A stretch of 43,533 nt of DNA from Methanobacterium sp. (GCA_015661405.1 JACWMK010000016.1:1-43533); one strand, 5' to 3'; positions 33,507 through 43,323 are shown, numbered from the stretch's first letter. Numbers and translations: made by a program. The notes: generated by a model not told the origin, from the letters alone.

Positions 33507-36401
33507 ATGATTAAGAAGGGAAATATAGTTATAAAAGGCGCTCGTGAACATAATCTTAATAATATTGATTTAACTATCCCACGGGATAAATTTGTAGTTA
33601 TTACCGGACTCAGTGGTTCAGGAAAATCTTCCTTAGCATTTGATACTATATATGCAGAGGGACAAAGAAGATACGTGGAATCTCTATCTGCATATGCTAG
33701 ACAGTTTTTAGGGCAAATGAAGAAGCCTGAATTAGATTATATTGAGGGATTATCTCCTGCAATATCTATAGATCAGAAAACCACTAAAATGAATCCTAGA
33801 TCTACAGTAGGTACTGTAACTGAGATATATGATTATTTACGTCTTTTATTTGCAAGAGTTGGTGTACCACACTGTTATCAATGTGGTGAAGAGATAAGTC
33901 AGCAAACAGCAGGGCAAATAATGGACAGCATCTTAAAAGATGATGAAGGAACTAAAATACAAGTGTTAGCACCAGTAATAAATGATCGCAAGGGAGAGCA
34001 TCATAAAATATTCCAAGACCTCAGTAAGAAAGGATTTATAAGAGTCAGAGTAGATAGAAATGTTTCAAATTTAGATGAAGAATTCAATTTAGATAAGAAT
34101 CGTAAACACACTATTGAAGTGATTGTGGATAGATTAACTTTAAGATATGACCGTGACTTTAAAAGAAGATTAGCCGATAGTATAGAAACTGCCCTAGAAT
34201 TGGGTGAGGGATTAGTTATAATAGTATACAGTGATGGTAGAGAAAAAGTGTTCAGTGAACACTTCGCCTGTACTAAATGTGATATAAATTTTGAAGAAAT
34301 CAGCCCTAGAATGTTCTCATTCAACAGTCCTCATGGAGCCTGTCCTGAATGCAATGGTTTAGGTAGTAAACTTGAAATAGATACAGACCTCGTGGTTCCA
34401 GATAAGAATCTTACTCTTAATGAGGGAGCAATCCTTCCCTGGAGTAAATCAAAAAACAGGGATAATTATTATTATCAAATGATTCAAGCGGTCGCGGATC
34501 ATTACGGTTTTAGCATGGATATACCATTCCAAGATTTACCTGATGAATACCAGAATCTTATATTCTACGGATCTCCTGAAAAAATGGAATTCACCTTCAG
34601 TAGAAAAGGTAGGCATCACCGAGTTAAACGTCGCTTTGAAGGAGTAGTTAGCCGCATGGAACGGATTTATATAGAAACAAAATCCAATTACATGAGAAGT
34701 TACATTAATAAATTCATGAGTGACCGTAATTGCCCAGTATGCAGTGGAACACGACTAAGACCAGAAAGCCGATCAGTAACTATTGGTGATAAAACAATAT
34801 CACAAGTAGTGGAAATGCCCATAAAAGAGTCTAAAAAATTTTTCGAAGAATTAAAATTATCTGATATGCAGTATTATATTGCCCGAGAGATTTTAAAGGA
34901 GGTTAAAGAGCGGCTTAAATTTTTAGTGGATGTTGGATTGGATTATATTACCATGGACCGTTCATCAGGGACCTTATCTGGTGGTGAAGCTCAGAGAATA
35001 CGATTAGCAACTCAGATTGGATCCGGTTTAGTGGGTGTACTCTATATTTTAGATGAACCCAGCATTGGATTACATCAAAGGGATAACGCAAGGTTAATAG
35101 ACACCCTCAAACGTTTAAGAGACATTGGAAACACCCTCATCGTGGTGGAACATGATGAGGAAACCATATTATCTGCTGATCATGTAGTGGATATTGGACC
35201 TGGTGCCGGAGAACATGGTGGGAATATTATAGCATCTGGAAAACCTTCAGAGATAATGGATAATACGGAATCCATAACTGGAAGATATTTATCCCGAAGA
35301 GAATTGATTAGAGTACCCGGTGAGCGTAAAAAATCGATTGGAGATTCTATAATCGTTAAGGGAGCAAGACATAATAATCTAAAAGATATTGATGTAGCAT
35401 TTCCGTTGGGTGTTTTAACGTGTGTAACTGGCGTTTCCGGGTCGGGTAAAAGCACACTCGTAAATGATGTGCTGTACAAGGGTTTGTATGGGAAAATTAA
35501 TCATAAAAACCTTCTCGGGGGTAAGCATGATGATATAGTGGGATGGGAGAATTTAGATAAAGTAATAATCATTGATCAATCTCCTATAGGGCGTACTCCA
35601 CGCTCTAATCCTGCAACTTATACTGGATTATTCACTTATATACGGGAAATCTTCTCTCAAACTCCTACATCTAAAAAACGTGGATATAAGCCTGGTCGAT
35701 TCAGTTTCAATGTTAAAGGGGGGCGTTGTGAAGCATGTAGTGGTGATGGAATAATTAAAATTGAGATGCACTTTTTAGCTGATGTCTATGTGCCCTGTGA
35801 AGTGTGTAATGGGAAACGTTATAATAGGGAAACCTTGGATGTACGTTATAAAAATAAAAATATTTATGAAGTCTTAAATATGACTGTAGAGGAAGCATTA
35901 GAGTTTTTCGAGAATATTCCTCGTATTCATAAAAAACTTAAAACATTAGATGATGTGGGATTAGGTTATATTAAGTTAGGTCAGCCTGCTACTACTTTAT
36001 CCGGTGGTGAAGCTCAGCGAGTGAAGCTTTCCAAGGAATTAAGTCGTCAGAGCACTGGTAAAACTTTATATATACTGGATGAACCCACTACTGGTTTGCA
36101 TTTTGCTGATATTAAAAAACTGTTACATGTACTGGAAAGACTGCGTGACTCTGGCAATACAGTTATAGTCATTGAACATAATTTAGATGTTATAAAAACT
36201 GCGGATTACCTTATTGATTTAGGTCCTGAGGGTGGAGATGAAGGTGGATTGGTAGTTGCAAATGGAACACCAGAAGAAGTTGCATTAAGTGGAACTTATA
36301 CTGGAGAATTCCTGAAACATGTATTAAGTGATAATGAATTAATTAAACAATTTGATGTAGTAGATGAAATTGTATCAGAGGAATCAGGGAATAATAAATA
36401 A
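33507..36401 (+). CDS. uvrA: Excinuclease ABC subunit A
   Basis: The 964-residue ATPase scans DNA and loads UvrB. It has two ABC nucleotide-binding domains. The first has Walker A GLSGSGKS at 34-41, and the second GVSGSGKST near residue 640. ABC signatures are LSGGEAQRIRLA (about 490) and LSGGEAQRVKLS (about 830). Walker B motifs are LYILDEPSIGLH and LYILDEPTTGLH. Zinc modules are visible as CxxC pairs: CTKCD...CPECNG in the first half, and CEACSGDG...CEVCNGKR in the second. Translation is coupled to uvrB, with AAGGAG at the end of that gene. Bacterial-like throughout. Confidence 0.97.
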   Translation: MIKKGNIVIKGAREHNLNNIDLTIPRDKFVVITGLSGSGKSSLAFDTIYAEGQRRYVESLSAYARQFLGQMKKPELDYIEGLSPAISIDQKTTKMNPRSTVGTVTEIYDYLRLLFARVGVPHCYQCGEEISQQTAGQIMDSILKDDEGTKIQVLAPVINDRKGEHHKIFQDLSKKGFIRVRVDRNVSNLDEEFNLDKNRKHTIEVIVDRLTLRYDRDFKRRLADSIETALELGEGLVIIVYSDGREKVFSEHFACTKCDINFEEISPRMFSFNSPHGACPECNGLGSKLEIDTDLVVPDKNLTLNEGAILPWSKSKNRDNYYYQMIQAVADHYGFSMDIPFQDLPDEYQNLIFYGSPEKMEFTFSRKGRHHRVKRRFEGVVSRMERIYIETKSNYMRSYINKFMSDRNCPVCSGTRLRPESRSVTIGDKTISQVVEMPIKESKKFFEELKLSDMQYYIAREILKEVKERLKFLVDVGLDYITMDRSSGTLSGGEAQRIRLATQIGSGLVGVLYILDEPSIGLHQRDNARLIDTLKRLRDIGNTLIVVEHDEETILSADHVVDIGPGAGEHGGNIIASGKPSEIMDNTESITGRYLSRRELIRVPGERKKSIGDSIIVKGARHNNLKDIDVAFPLGVLTCVTGVSGSGKSTLVNDVLYKGLYGKINHKNLLGGKHDDIVGWENLDKVIIIDQSPIGRTPRSNPATYTGLFTYIREIFSQTPTSKKRGYKPGRFSFNVKGGRCEACSGDGIIKIEMHFLADVYVPCEVCNGKRYNRETLDVRYKNKNIYEVLNMTVEEALEFFENIPRIHKKLKTLDDVGLGYIKLGQPATTLSGGEAQRVKLSKELSRQSTGKTLYILDEPTTGLHFADIKKLLHVLERLRDSGNTVIVIEHNLDVIKTADYLIDLGPEGGDEGGLVVANGTPEEVALSGTYTGEFLKHVLSDNELIKQFDVVDEIVSEESGNNK

Positions 36402-36570
36402 AAAATTTTAAATCCACTTTTTTTAATATTTTAGTATAAAATTAACTGAAAATTTAATATTCTAAGATCAACATATGATAAGTAAAGAAGATTTTTTTGA
36501 GTATTTCATTTTAAATATTTTATTTTTGCTTAAAAATAATAGGTTTATTTTTATTTAGAGGTGGATTAAA

Positions 36571-37488
36571 ATGGTTAGTAATGAAAGTGATGTTCTTCTG
36601 GTAAAAACAACGGATAGAAATGAGGGTATAAAGAGATTACTGGATAAATTTGATTTAAAGGATTTTAATCAAAAAAAGGTTGCCATTAAAGCTAATTATA
36701 ATAGTGCTGACCCTTTTCCGGCGAGTACTCATATTCAAACTCTTCAATATTTAGTGGAGAATCTGCAGGAAGCAGGATCATCTAGTGTGGTGCTGGCTGA
36801 GCGTAGTGGTATGGGTGATACTCGCCGCGTATTGGAGAAGATGGGTGTATTAGATTTATCTGATAAGTTAGGTTTTGAAGCAATTGTTCTGGATGAAGAG
36901 GAGAAGGATGCTTGGATTAAGATTGATGGTAAGGATAATCATTGGATGCGTGGATTTTATATCTCTAAAATATTCCATGATGCTGATAAAGTTGTGCAAA
37001 CTTGCTGTCTAAAAACTCATAGATTTGGAGGTCACTTCACCCTATCATTAAAAAATTCTGTGGGTTTAGTTGCTAAAAGATTACCTCGAAGTGTTTATAA
37101 TTATATGGGTGAATTACACCTTTCACCTTATCAAAGAATGATGATAGCTGAGATTAATGAACATTATAAGGTTGATCTGGTTTTAATGGATGGTATGAAA
37201 GCTTTCTTAAATAAAGGTCCTGAAAGAGGGTTAGTTACTGATCCTAACATTCTATTAGCCTCTAAGGATCGGGTTGCTATTGATGCTGTTGGTGTAGCTA
37301 TTTTAAGACATTACGGTGCCACGAGTAATGTTATGAAGGGCCGTATATTTGAACAGGATCAGATAAAAAGAGCAGTAGAATTAGGAATAGGAGTTAATTC
37401 ACCCGAGGAAATAAATTTAATTCCACTTGACGATGAAAGTCAGCTTACAGTTGATAATATTAATAATATCCTAAAAGAACAAGGATGA
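36571..37488 (+). CDS. DUF362 domain protein
   Basis: A 305-residue soluble protein of the DUF362 family, often annotated as iron-sulfur-associated, although this copy has no ferredoxin domain. Blocks typical of the family are VAIKANYNSADPFPASTHIQTLQYL (about 37-61), VVQTCCLKTHRFGGHFTLSLKNSVG (about 141-165), and VLMDGMKAFLNKGPERG (about 208-224). ADRVxIDAV is present as KDRVAIDAVGVAIL. The Cys-Cys pair near 145 is of interest, but no cluster motif is evident. A strong GAGGTGGAT SD precedes ATG 36571. The gene stands alone, with AT-rich gaps on both sides. The reaction is unknown. Confidence 0.85.
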   Translation: MVSNESDVLLVKTTDRNEGIKRLLDKFDLKDFNQKKVAIKANYNSADPFPASTHIQTLQYLVENLQEAGSSSVVLAERSGMGDTRRVLEKMGVLDLSDKLGFEAIVLDEEEKDAWIKIDGKDNHWMRGFYISKIFHDADKVVQTCCLKTHRFGGHFTLSLKNSVGLVAKRLPRSVYNYMGELHLSPYQRMMIAEINEHYKVDLVLMDGMKAFLNKGPERGLVTDPNILLASKDRVAIDAVGVAILRHYGATSNVMKGRIFEQDQIKRAVELGIGVNSPEEINLIPLDDESQLTVDNINNILKEQG

Positions 37489-37587
37489 AAAAAAATGTTA
37501 TAATAATGAATATCAGATTTATAAATTCATTATTTTATGATAATTAATTAGAAAAATGATGAATATCAAAGATAAACACTTTTTTTT

Positions 37588-38052
37588 TTAACCATCATCC
37601 ATTCTCAAAAGGATATCTTTGATATTTTCCACTGAATTATAGAATTTTTCCAAGTCTTCATCTGATAGAGTGGATAAATTCATTTTAATTTCATTATTGG
37701 AGTGTTTTCTCCAATTCCTCAAAAGATCCTTTCCTTTGTCTGTGAGTGCTATGTTAATTACTCTTCTATCGTTTTTATCTGGTAATCTCTCTACTAATCC
37801 CTCTTCAACAAGCTTATCAATTAAAGAAGTCATATTAGATTTGGATATATAAACTAACCTTCCAATTTCGGACATGGGTAGTTCACCTTGTTTCTTCAGC
37901 ACTTTTAATATGTGATAATAAGAATGTGGAATTTTCTTTTGCATTAAATTTTTTTTATATTTAAAAAGTTTTTTTCTAAATAAAGGAAAAAATAAATATA
38001 AGTCATCCACCATTCTGTTCAATTTTTCCTCATCCATCCTAAATTCACCCAT
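37588..38052 (-). CDS. MarR-family transcriptional regulator
   Basis: A 154-residue winged-helix regulator. The HTH is in LPMSEIGRLVYISKSNMTSLIDKLVEEGLVERLPDKNDRR (about 69-108), with the RVINIALTDKGKDLL wing. N- and C-terminal helices (20-40 and 115-150) would form the dimer interface. MarR proteins bind palindromes and usually repress nearby genes until a ligand binds. Two starts are possible. ATG 38052 has no SD but a TATA-like TTTATATTA about 24 nt upstream. ATG 38037 (MDEEKL) has GGGTGA seven bases upstream. A likely target is the Met-rich gene just upstream on the same strand, whose promoter carries a perfect palindrome. Confidence 0.9.
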   Translation of the reverse strand: MGEFRMDEEKLNRMVDDLYLFFPLFRKKLFKYKKNLMQKKIPHSYYHILKVLKKQGELPMSEIGRLVYISKSNMTSLIDKLVEEGLVERLPDKNDRRVINIALTDKGKDLLRNWRKHSNNEIKMNLSTLSDEDLEKFYNSVENIKDILLRMDDG

Positions 38053-38357
38053 TTTTAATAAATATTTTAATATAAAATCAGTATAAAAAAAATAACTTCT
38101 TGAAAATTAATATGTCCTTAAAAGTGTATAAATTAATATCATAAGATTATTATATTAGTAATTAATATAAATAAGGATTTATTCAAAATTCCTAAAAATT
38201 CGTTAAACTAAAAGGTTCTCTGAAACATTATAAAAATTTCTTAAATAAAATCCTTAAAAAAAAATATGTTATAGGGTTAATAAATCTGTAAAAACAGGAT
38301 TTATTAAACCTGATATATTTAAAATTTTATTCTAAAAAAATAATTTACTTTAAATAT
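38053..38357. other. Spacer between the MarR gene and the Met-rich gene
   Basis: AT-rich with no gene. It holds the MarR promoter region near 38060-38090 and the terminator hairpin at 38275-38310. The ATAGTTAT half-sites found upstream of the Met-rich gene are not repeated here. Confidence 0.5.
38275..38310 (-). terminator. Terminator hairpin after the Met-rich gene
   Basis: GGTTAATAAATCTGT (38275-38289) pairs with ACAGGATTTATTAAACC (38294-38310) with two small bulges, giving about 15 bp. Read on the minus strand, it lies 48 nt after the Met-rich gene's stop and is followed by a nine-T run at about 38256-38264. Confidence 0.55.
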
Positions 38358-38696
38358 TTAATCTTTTAACATGTCGCGGACCATTTTAAGCAGTTCAATT
38401 TTCTGTTCTGCCATGGATGCTTTCATATCCATTTTGGTTGCAACGAGTTTTTGTTTCTCTTTAAGTAGTTCAACGTTCTGTTGTGCCATAGATATTTTCA
38501 TATCCATTTTTTTAACTAAAAGTTTTTTCTTATCCTCGTCAGAGAGATGTTCCATTATTTTTTTCATGAATATTTTCTTCATTATTAATTTTTGATGCAT
38601 TTCATCGGGTTTATGTCCCCACATTCCATGCATTTTATTAACGTATTCTTTTTTCATATGAGAATGCATTTGTTCATTTTTATTTTCATCACACAT
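38358..38696 (-). CDS. Met/Lys-rich coiled-coil protein with internal repeat
   Basis: A 112-residue protein I do not recognise. It is rich in Met, Lys and Glu, with no signal peptide or membrane segment. The N-terminal half is His/Met-rich (EQMHSHMKKEYVNKMHGMWGH). The C-terminal half holds two tandem copies of a 24-residue unit, KMDMKxSMAxQxxELLK, at about 63-79 and 88-104, predicted helical and coiled-coil. ATG 38696 has AGTGAT just upstream as a weak SD. The promoter carries a perfect 8+8 palindrome over its TATA-like box, and a MarR gene lies downstream, so ligand-induced expression is likely. Met- and His-rich patches could bind soft metals such as copper, but that is speculation. Confidence 0.65.
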   Translation of the reverse strand: MCDENKNEQMHSHMKKEYVNKMHGMWGHKPDEMHQKLIMKKIFMKKIMEHLSDEDKKKLLVKKMDMKISMAQQNVELLKEKQKLVATKMDMKASMAEQKIELLKMVRDMLKD

Positions 38697-39106
38697 TTTA
38701 TCACTATTTCCTGTTTTTTTTTATGAGTAGAAAATTTATTCATTCAATCCACCCATAGTTATAATATATAACTATTCACATATAAACATTTCTATACATA
38801 ACTATATATTATAACAAATAACAAAAAATAAATTCATCATTTTTGACCATAAATATTAAAAATTAATTGAAAAACTTATATTAAGAAAATAGGATAAAAC
38901 CATTTTATAACCTGTTATTTGTAATAAATCCCCGGAAAATTATATAAAAAATTTATTTTATTAAAATAAAATTAAATAATTAGAAAGAATCACAAGCTAT
39001 ATTAAATATTTTCATTAAATATCATGTCTAAAGAATGGATTTAGTACAAAAATATGTGAAATAATTTAAATCCATAAAATATTTTTTAAGGGAGATGTAT
39101 TCAAAT
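38697..39106. other. Divergent promoter region, gene-free
   Basis: This AT-rich gap separates the Met-rich gene from the connectase gene. It contains the palindrome at 38755-38775 and an extra half-site ATAACTAT at 38798-38805. The end nearest the connectase carries SD GGGAGATG. No reading frame or RNA is seen. Confidence 0.5.
38755..38775. promoter_or_regulatory. Perfect palindromic operator over a TATA-like box
   Basis: ATAGTTAT (38755-38762), a 5-nt AT spacer and ATAACTAT (38768-38775) form a perfect dyad. The same half-site ATAACTAT recurs 30 bp further on, at 38798-38805. On the minus strand the centre reads as a TATA-like element about 60 nt before the Met-rich gene. A bound dimer would therefore block TBP. 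The MarR protein encoded at 37588-38052 is the obvious candidate to bind. Confidence 0.5.
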
Positions 39107-40033
39107 ATGAGTCTTATTATTTGTTATATTGGAAATCGTGGAACTGTTATAATAGGTGATAAACGTAGAATCGGTTTTTTTGGAGATGAAAAAAAACGAG
39201 AACAGTTAGAAGCAGAACTATACTCAGGATCAATTAAAAAATATGGTGAAATGCTTAGAAGGGCAGCTGAATTAGATATAACTCTTAAAATAATCGATGA
39301 CGCTCAGAAAATACGAGAAATAGGAGAAGTAGTGGTAGGGGAAGTTAGATTTAAAACAACTTTTGAAACAAAAAGAAAAAGAATTTATGCAACTACGGGC
39401 AGTTATAGTATAGTTGAACTTTTAGGCTCCACTATAAAGACGATGAAGTCTGGTGAAACATCCATCATTGTTTTTGGGAATAAAATAACTAAAGAAATAA
39501 CTAATGAAGCCCTAAAAAAATATTTGACAAATAAGATATCACTCAAAGCTATAGCAGAAATTTTTAAATCAATAATCAAAGAAGTTTCAAGTAACACACC
39601 AACTGTAAGCAAGGAATATGATCTCTTAGTAAAATATCCATCCTTAAATATAAAACAATCCAATGAACTGATTAGAAACACTATTATAAAGGATGTAAAA
39701 GAATTAGAGAAAATACGAAGTGATTTAAGGGATCAAATGGTAAATGCGGCTAAAAGTATAGAAATGGCTTCAAAGATAATGGAGGAAGGTGAAGTAGGAA
39801 GAATTCTGAAGATCCAGGGTAACAATGTGGAAATAATACTCAATAAAGGGGTAGAAGCTCTGGATACTGACTGGAATTTAAAGGTTAAATCAGGAGAACT
39901 GGTGACTATGACTGTGGAGAAGCCGGAGTTAGTGTCTATAGGTGATGTTGCAGTTATTGAAAATGAAAATTTATGCATAATGCGAACTAAATGTGATTTG
40001 AAATGCAATGTTATTTTATGTAAAGCTGAATAA
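39107..40033 (+). CDS. Connectase-type (DUF2121) Ntn-hydrolase-like protein ligase
   Basis: A 308-residue protein of the methanogen DUF2121 family, related to proteasome beta subunits. Members studied in methanogens ('connectase') cleave and rejoin peptide bonds at a KDPGA-like site, notably in MtrA of the methyltransferase complex. The N-terminal MSLIICYIGNRGTVIIGDKRR places Ser2 as the new N terminus and nucleophile after Met removal. RFKTTFETKRKRIYATTGSYSIVELLGS (about 84-111) and the C-terminal beta-domain (EVGRILKIQGNNVEIILNKG) follow family order. The start is fixed at ATG 39107 by GGGAGATG nine bases upstream. The ATG at 39095 would bury the catalytic residue behind four extra residues. 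It is followed 50 bp later by the metallo-hydrolase gene. Confidence 0.85.
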   Translation: MSLIICYIGNRGTVIIGDKRRIGFFGDEKKREQLEAELYSGSIKKYGEMLRRAAELDITLKIIDDAQKIREIGEVVVGEVRFKTTFETKRKRIYATTGSYSIVELLGSTIKTMKSGETSIIVFGNKITKEITNEALKKYLTNKISLKAIAEIFKSIIKEVSSNTPTVSKEYDLLVKYPSLNIKQSNELIRNTIIKDVKELEKIRSDLRDQMVNAAKSIEMASKIMEEGEVGRILKIQGNNVEIILNKGVEALDTDWNLKVKSGELVTMTVEKPELVSIGDVAVIENENLCIMRTKCDLKCNVILCKAE

Positions 40034-40083
40034 AATAAATAATGTAATAATGGATTAAAAAAATTTTTTAGGTGAAAAATTAT

Positions 40084-40885
<802 letters not shown>

Positions 40886-40984
40886 AAAAAAATTTATGCC
40901 ATTATTTTTTAATTTTTTGAATAAAAAAAATTATAATTAAATAAAAAGTAAATTAATAAAAGTAAATAATATCCCATAATTATA

Positions 40985-40998
40985 TTCTTTAAATATAT
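40985..40998 (+). promoter_or_regulatory. TATA box of the tRNA gene
   Basis: TTCTTTAAATATATT-like sequence, with TTTAAATATA as its core, lies just upstream of the tRNA. It is the only AT-rich box-like element at roughly the right distance from 41005, though placement cannot be exact in such AT-rich DNA. Confidence 0.4.
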
Positions 40999-41004
40999 TC
41001 TTAT

Positions 41005-41077
41005 GCCTCGGTGGCTTAGCCCGGTATAGCGCGGGATTCGTAATCCTGAGGTCGCGGGTTCAATTCCCGCCCGAGGC
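41005..41077 (+). tRNA. tRNA-Thr (anticodon CGT)
   Basis: The 73-nt gene folds as a complete cloverleaf. The acceptor stem GCCTCGG (41005-41011) pairs with CCGAGGC (41071-41077). The D stem is a short GCT/AGC. The anticodon stem CGGGA/TCCTG has loop TTCGTAA, so the anticodon CGT reads the Thr codon ACG. The variable loop is AGGTC-like, and the T arm GCGGG/CCCGC has loop TTCAATT. No CCA is encoded and no intron is present. Poly-A then poly-T follow at 41081-41102, the latter a likely terminator. Confidence 0.96.
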
Positions 41078-41116
41078 TTACAAAAAAAAATTTTTTTTTT
41101 TTAAACTAATAAATAT

Positions 41117-41272
41117 TTATTCCATCTCCCTTATCTCATCCACAACAAATTTACCTCCACAACTACACGCCTCGATTAAATCTCCAAGTTCATACGGTGG
41201 ACGATCACTCTCCACTTCAAATATACGCTCTTCATCACAAGCATCACATCTAGCTATTATAAACCAATTCAT
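41117..41272 (-). CDS. Small zinc-ribbon-like protein
   Basis: A 51-residue protein with two cysteine pairs. CDAC lies at about residues 9-12 and CSC at about 36-38, followed by GGKFVVDE. The spacing is consistent with a single zinc ribbon. ATG 41272 is chosen because GGAGGA lies seven bases upstream; the longer in-frame ATG 41302 has no SD. Small methanogen proteins of this kind are common and have no known role. It lies between the tRNA and aroC, on the same strand as aroC, and could be its distal partner. Confidence 0.7.
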   Translation of the reverse strand: MNWFIIARCDACDEERIFEVESDRPPYELGDLIEACSCGGKFVVDEIREME

Positions 41273-41355
41273 ATTAAATTCCTCCATCATATTTAAATTC
41301 ACTTAAAAATTTTAATAATATCATTTAAGTTCAAGTATGTATTAATAATCATAAA

Positions 41356-42453
41356 TTATTTAATCTTAGATGGATGGATGAAACCACCCCTCAGAAGATG
41401 ATCCACTAATACCATAGACACCGAAGCCTCTGCAACGGCAGTTACCCGGGGGCAGATGCATGGGTCATGTCTTCCATTTATTCTAATTTCAACATTCTCA
41501 CTACTATTTAAATCAACAGTTTTCTGGGCTTTTGATATAGAAGGGGTTGGTTTAACTGCTATTCTAACTACTATTGGCATACCATTTGATATACCACCTA
41601 ATATTCCACCGGATTGATTTGTATTTGTTTTTATTTCCCCATTTTTTGTAACATAGTATTCATCATTAGCTTGAGATCCGGTTAGATGAGCAACTTTAAA
41701 TCCTGCTCCAATTTCAACTCCCTTCACTGATCCAATAGTCATCATAGATTTAGCTAGATCAGCGTCCAATTTATCAAATACTGGTTCACCCAAACCCACC
41801 GGTGGATTAAAAACTAATGTTTCCACAACACCACCAATGGAATCGCCTTCAGACTTAACTTTGAGAATTAACTCCTCCATTTTACATGCGGCTTCAGGAT
41901 CACCACATTTAACAGGATTACTTTTAATTATAGACTCAATATGCTTAATATCCACTTTTTCTGCTTTTATATCTCCAATTTGAGTTACATGTGAAACTAC
42001 TTTGATTTCTAATAATTCTAGAAGTTTCTTGGCAACTGCACCACCTATAACGTGACCGACGGTAACTCTACCACTTCCCCGACCACCTCCATGATAATCA
42101 TAATTACCATATTTACTTTTCCAAGTGTAATCTCCATGACCTGGACGTGGAGTGCTTTGTAATGATTCATAACTAGATGAATCAAATTCACGATTATAAA
42201 CCACTGCTGTAATAGGTGTACCGTCAGTTTTACCCTGAAATACTCCGGATAAGATTTGAATTTCATCTTTTTCACTGCGAGAAGTTGTAATTTTATTCAT
42301 ACCGGGTTTTCTCAGGTCAAGTTCTTTTTGAATATCTCCTACCCTCAACTCAATTCCTGCCGGGCAACCGTCAATTACAGCCCCCAAAGCAACACCATGA
42401 CTAGAGCCGAAAGTTGTAACTTTGAAAACTTTACCAGTGGTATTTCCTGACAT
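41356..42453 (-). CDS. aroC: Chorismate synthase
   Basis: The 365-residue enzyme converts 5-enolpyruvylshikimate-3-phosphate to chorismate using reduced FMN, the last step before the aromatic amino-acid branches. The first signature GSSHGVALGAVIDGCPAG (16-33) and the RPGHGDYTWKSKYGNYDYHGGGRGSGRVT block (about 102-130) are typical. GGILGGISNGMPIVVRIAVKP (about 284-304) and the C-terminal RHDPCICPRVTAVAEAS (about 330-346) complete the family pattern. GGATGGA precedes ATG 42453. It is followed downstream on the same strand by the small zinc-ribbon gene. Length and motifs are normal. Confidence 0.97.
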   Translation of the reverse strand: MSGNTTGKVFKVTTFGSSHGVALGAVIDGCPAGIELRVGDIQKELDLRKPGMNKITTSRSEKDEIQILSGVFQGKTDGTPITAVVYNREFDSSSYESLQSTPRPGHGDYTWKSKYGNYDYHGGGRGSGRVTVGHVIGGAVAKKLLELLEIKVVSHVTQIGDIKAEKVDIKHIESIIKSNPVKCGDPEAACKMEELILKVKSEGDSIGGVVETLVFNPPVGLGEPVFDKLDADLAKSMMTIGSVKGVEIGAGFKVAHLTGSQANDEYYVTKNGEIKTNTNQSGGILGGISNGMPIVVRIAVKPTPSISKAQKTVDLNSSENVEIRINGRHDPCICPRVTAVAEASVSMVLVDHLLRGGFIHPSKIK

Positions 42454-42495
42454 TAAATTTTTCCATCCTTTTATTCATGTTTAAATTAAATTTAA

Positions 42496-42699
42496 TCAAA
42501 CTTGTTTCATAGTCCATGGCACCCATAATACAATTGCTATCGCTGTTACAACTACAATTGACACTATAAAAACTGCTATGTTTTGAAGAATACCATAAGT
42601 TGCAGCATAATAAAATAACCATAAGGCTAAAAATAGAAGCCACCCCAAACCTAAGGCAATAGATGCGTATATTCTTTTCATAGGGTGCTGTTTTATCAT
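42496..42699 (-). CDS. Small two-segment membrane protein
   Basis: A 67-residue protein with a short basic N terminus (MIKQHPMKRIYAS) and two hydrophobic segments (about 14-33 and 42-61). It ends in VPWTMKQV. I do not recognise a family. ATG 42699 has GGATGG about ten bases upstream. ATG 42714 overlaps that SD and is less likely. It lies 42 bp upstream of aroC on the same strand, so it may be co-transcribed with it. Confidence 0.6.
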   Translation of the reverse strand: MIKQHPMKRIYASIALGLGWLLFLALWLFYYAATYGILQNIAVFIVSIVVVTAIAIVLWVPWTMKQV

Positions 42700-42855
42700 T
42701 TTGAATATTACCATCCTTTACTTACTTAGTTAATATAATTTATATGGAATTTATTTCTATTTATTAATTATTATTTGTAAATCACTAAATCAATTCCTAA
42801 TAAAAATTGGTTAATAATTAGGAAATAATAAAATAATTGAAATTTGTGATTTTTT

Positions 42856-43323
42856 TTATTTATAATATTTACCTGTAATTTCTTTAATGATGACTTCAAT
42901 GACACCTGTGCCTTTAATCATGTTACTTGGTAATTTTGTTTCAGTTAAATTTGGTGTATATTTTTCCACAATCTTATCAAGCACGATTTCCTTCAGATTA
43001 TAATCCGAAACAATTGATGCTGTTCCTGTAATAACAACACTTTCATATTCTGTATTTACATCACAAGGCTTTTCATCAAGAATATAACCTTTCAAGTAAT
43101 AAGTTTCAAAGCATACTTTTTCATTCAGCTTAATATTACTAATCTTCTCTCCTATGAGCAAACCATGAATGTAAACTTTACCCCCATAATAAATGAAATG
43201 CACCGGAACTACATAAGGATATCCATTTTTATTTATAGTTGCTATATTACCTACAGATGCTTTTATTAAGATTTCTGTTATTTGTTCTTCGTTTAACTGA
43301 TTTTTTTTCATTCGATTTTGCAT
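42856..43323 (-). CDS. Pyridoxamine 5'-phosphate oxidase-like flavin-binding protein
   Basis: A 155-residue protein with the split beta-barrel of the pyridoxamine-phosphate oxidase / NimA-like superfamily. The start is NQLNEEQITEILIKASVGNIATINKNGYPYVVPVHFIYYGGKVYIHG, which covers the first barrel strands and the flavin-phosphate-binding region. FETYYLKGYI and YESVVITGTASIV follow. It probably binds FMN or F420 and acts as a small reductase, but the substrate is unknown. GGGGGAAT lies about nine bases before ATG 43323. The gene is isolated, with AT-rich flanks. Confidence 0.8.
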   Translation of the reverse strand: MQNRMKKNQLNEEQITEILIKASVGNIATINKNGYPYVVPVHFIYYGGKVYIHGLLIGEKISNIKLNEKVCFETYYLKGYILDEKPCDVNTEYESVVITGTASIVSDYNLKEIVLDKIVEKYTPNLTETKLPSNMIKGTGVIEVIIKEITGKYYK

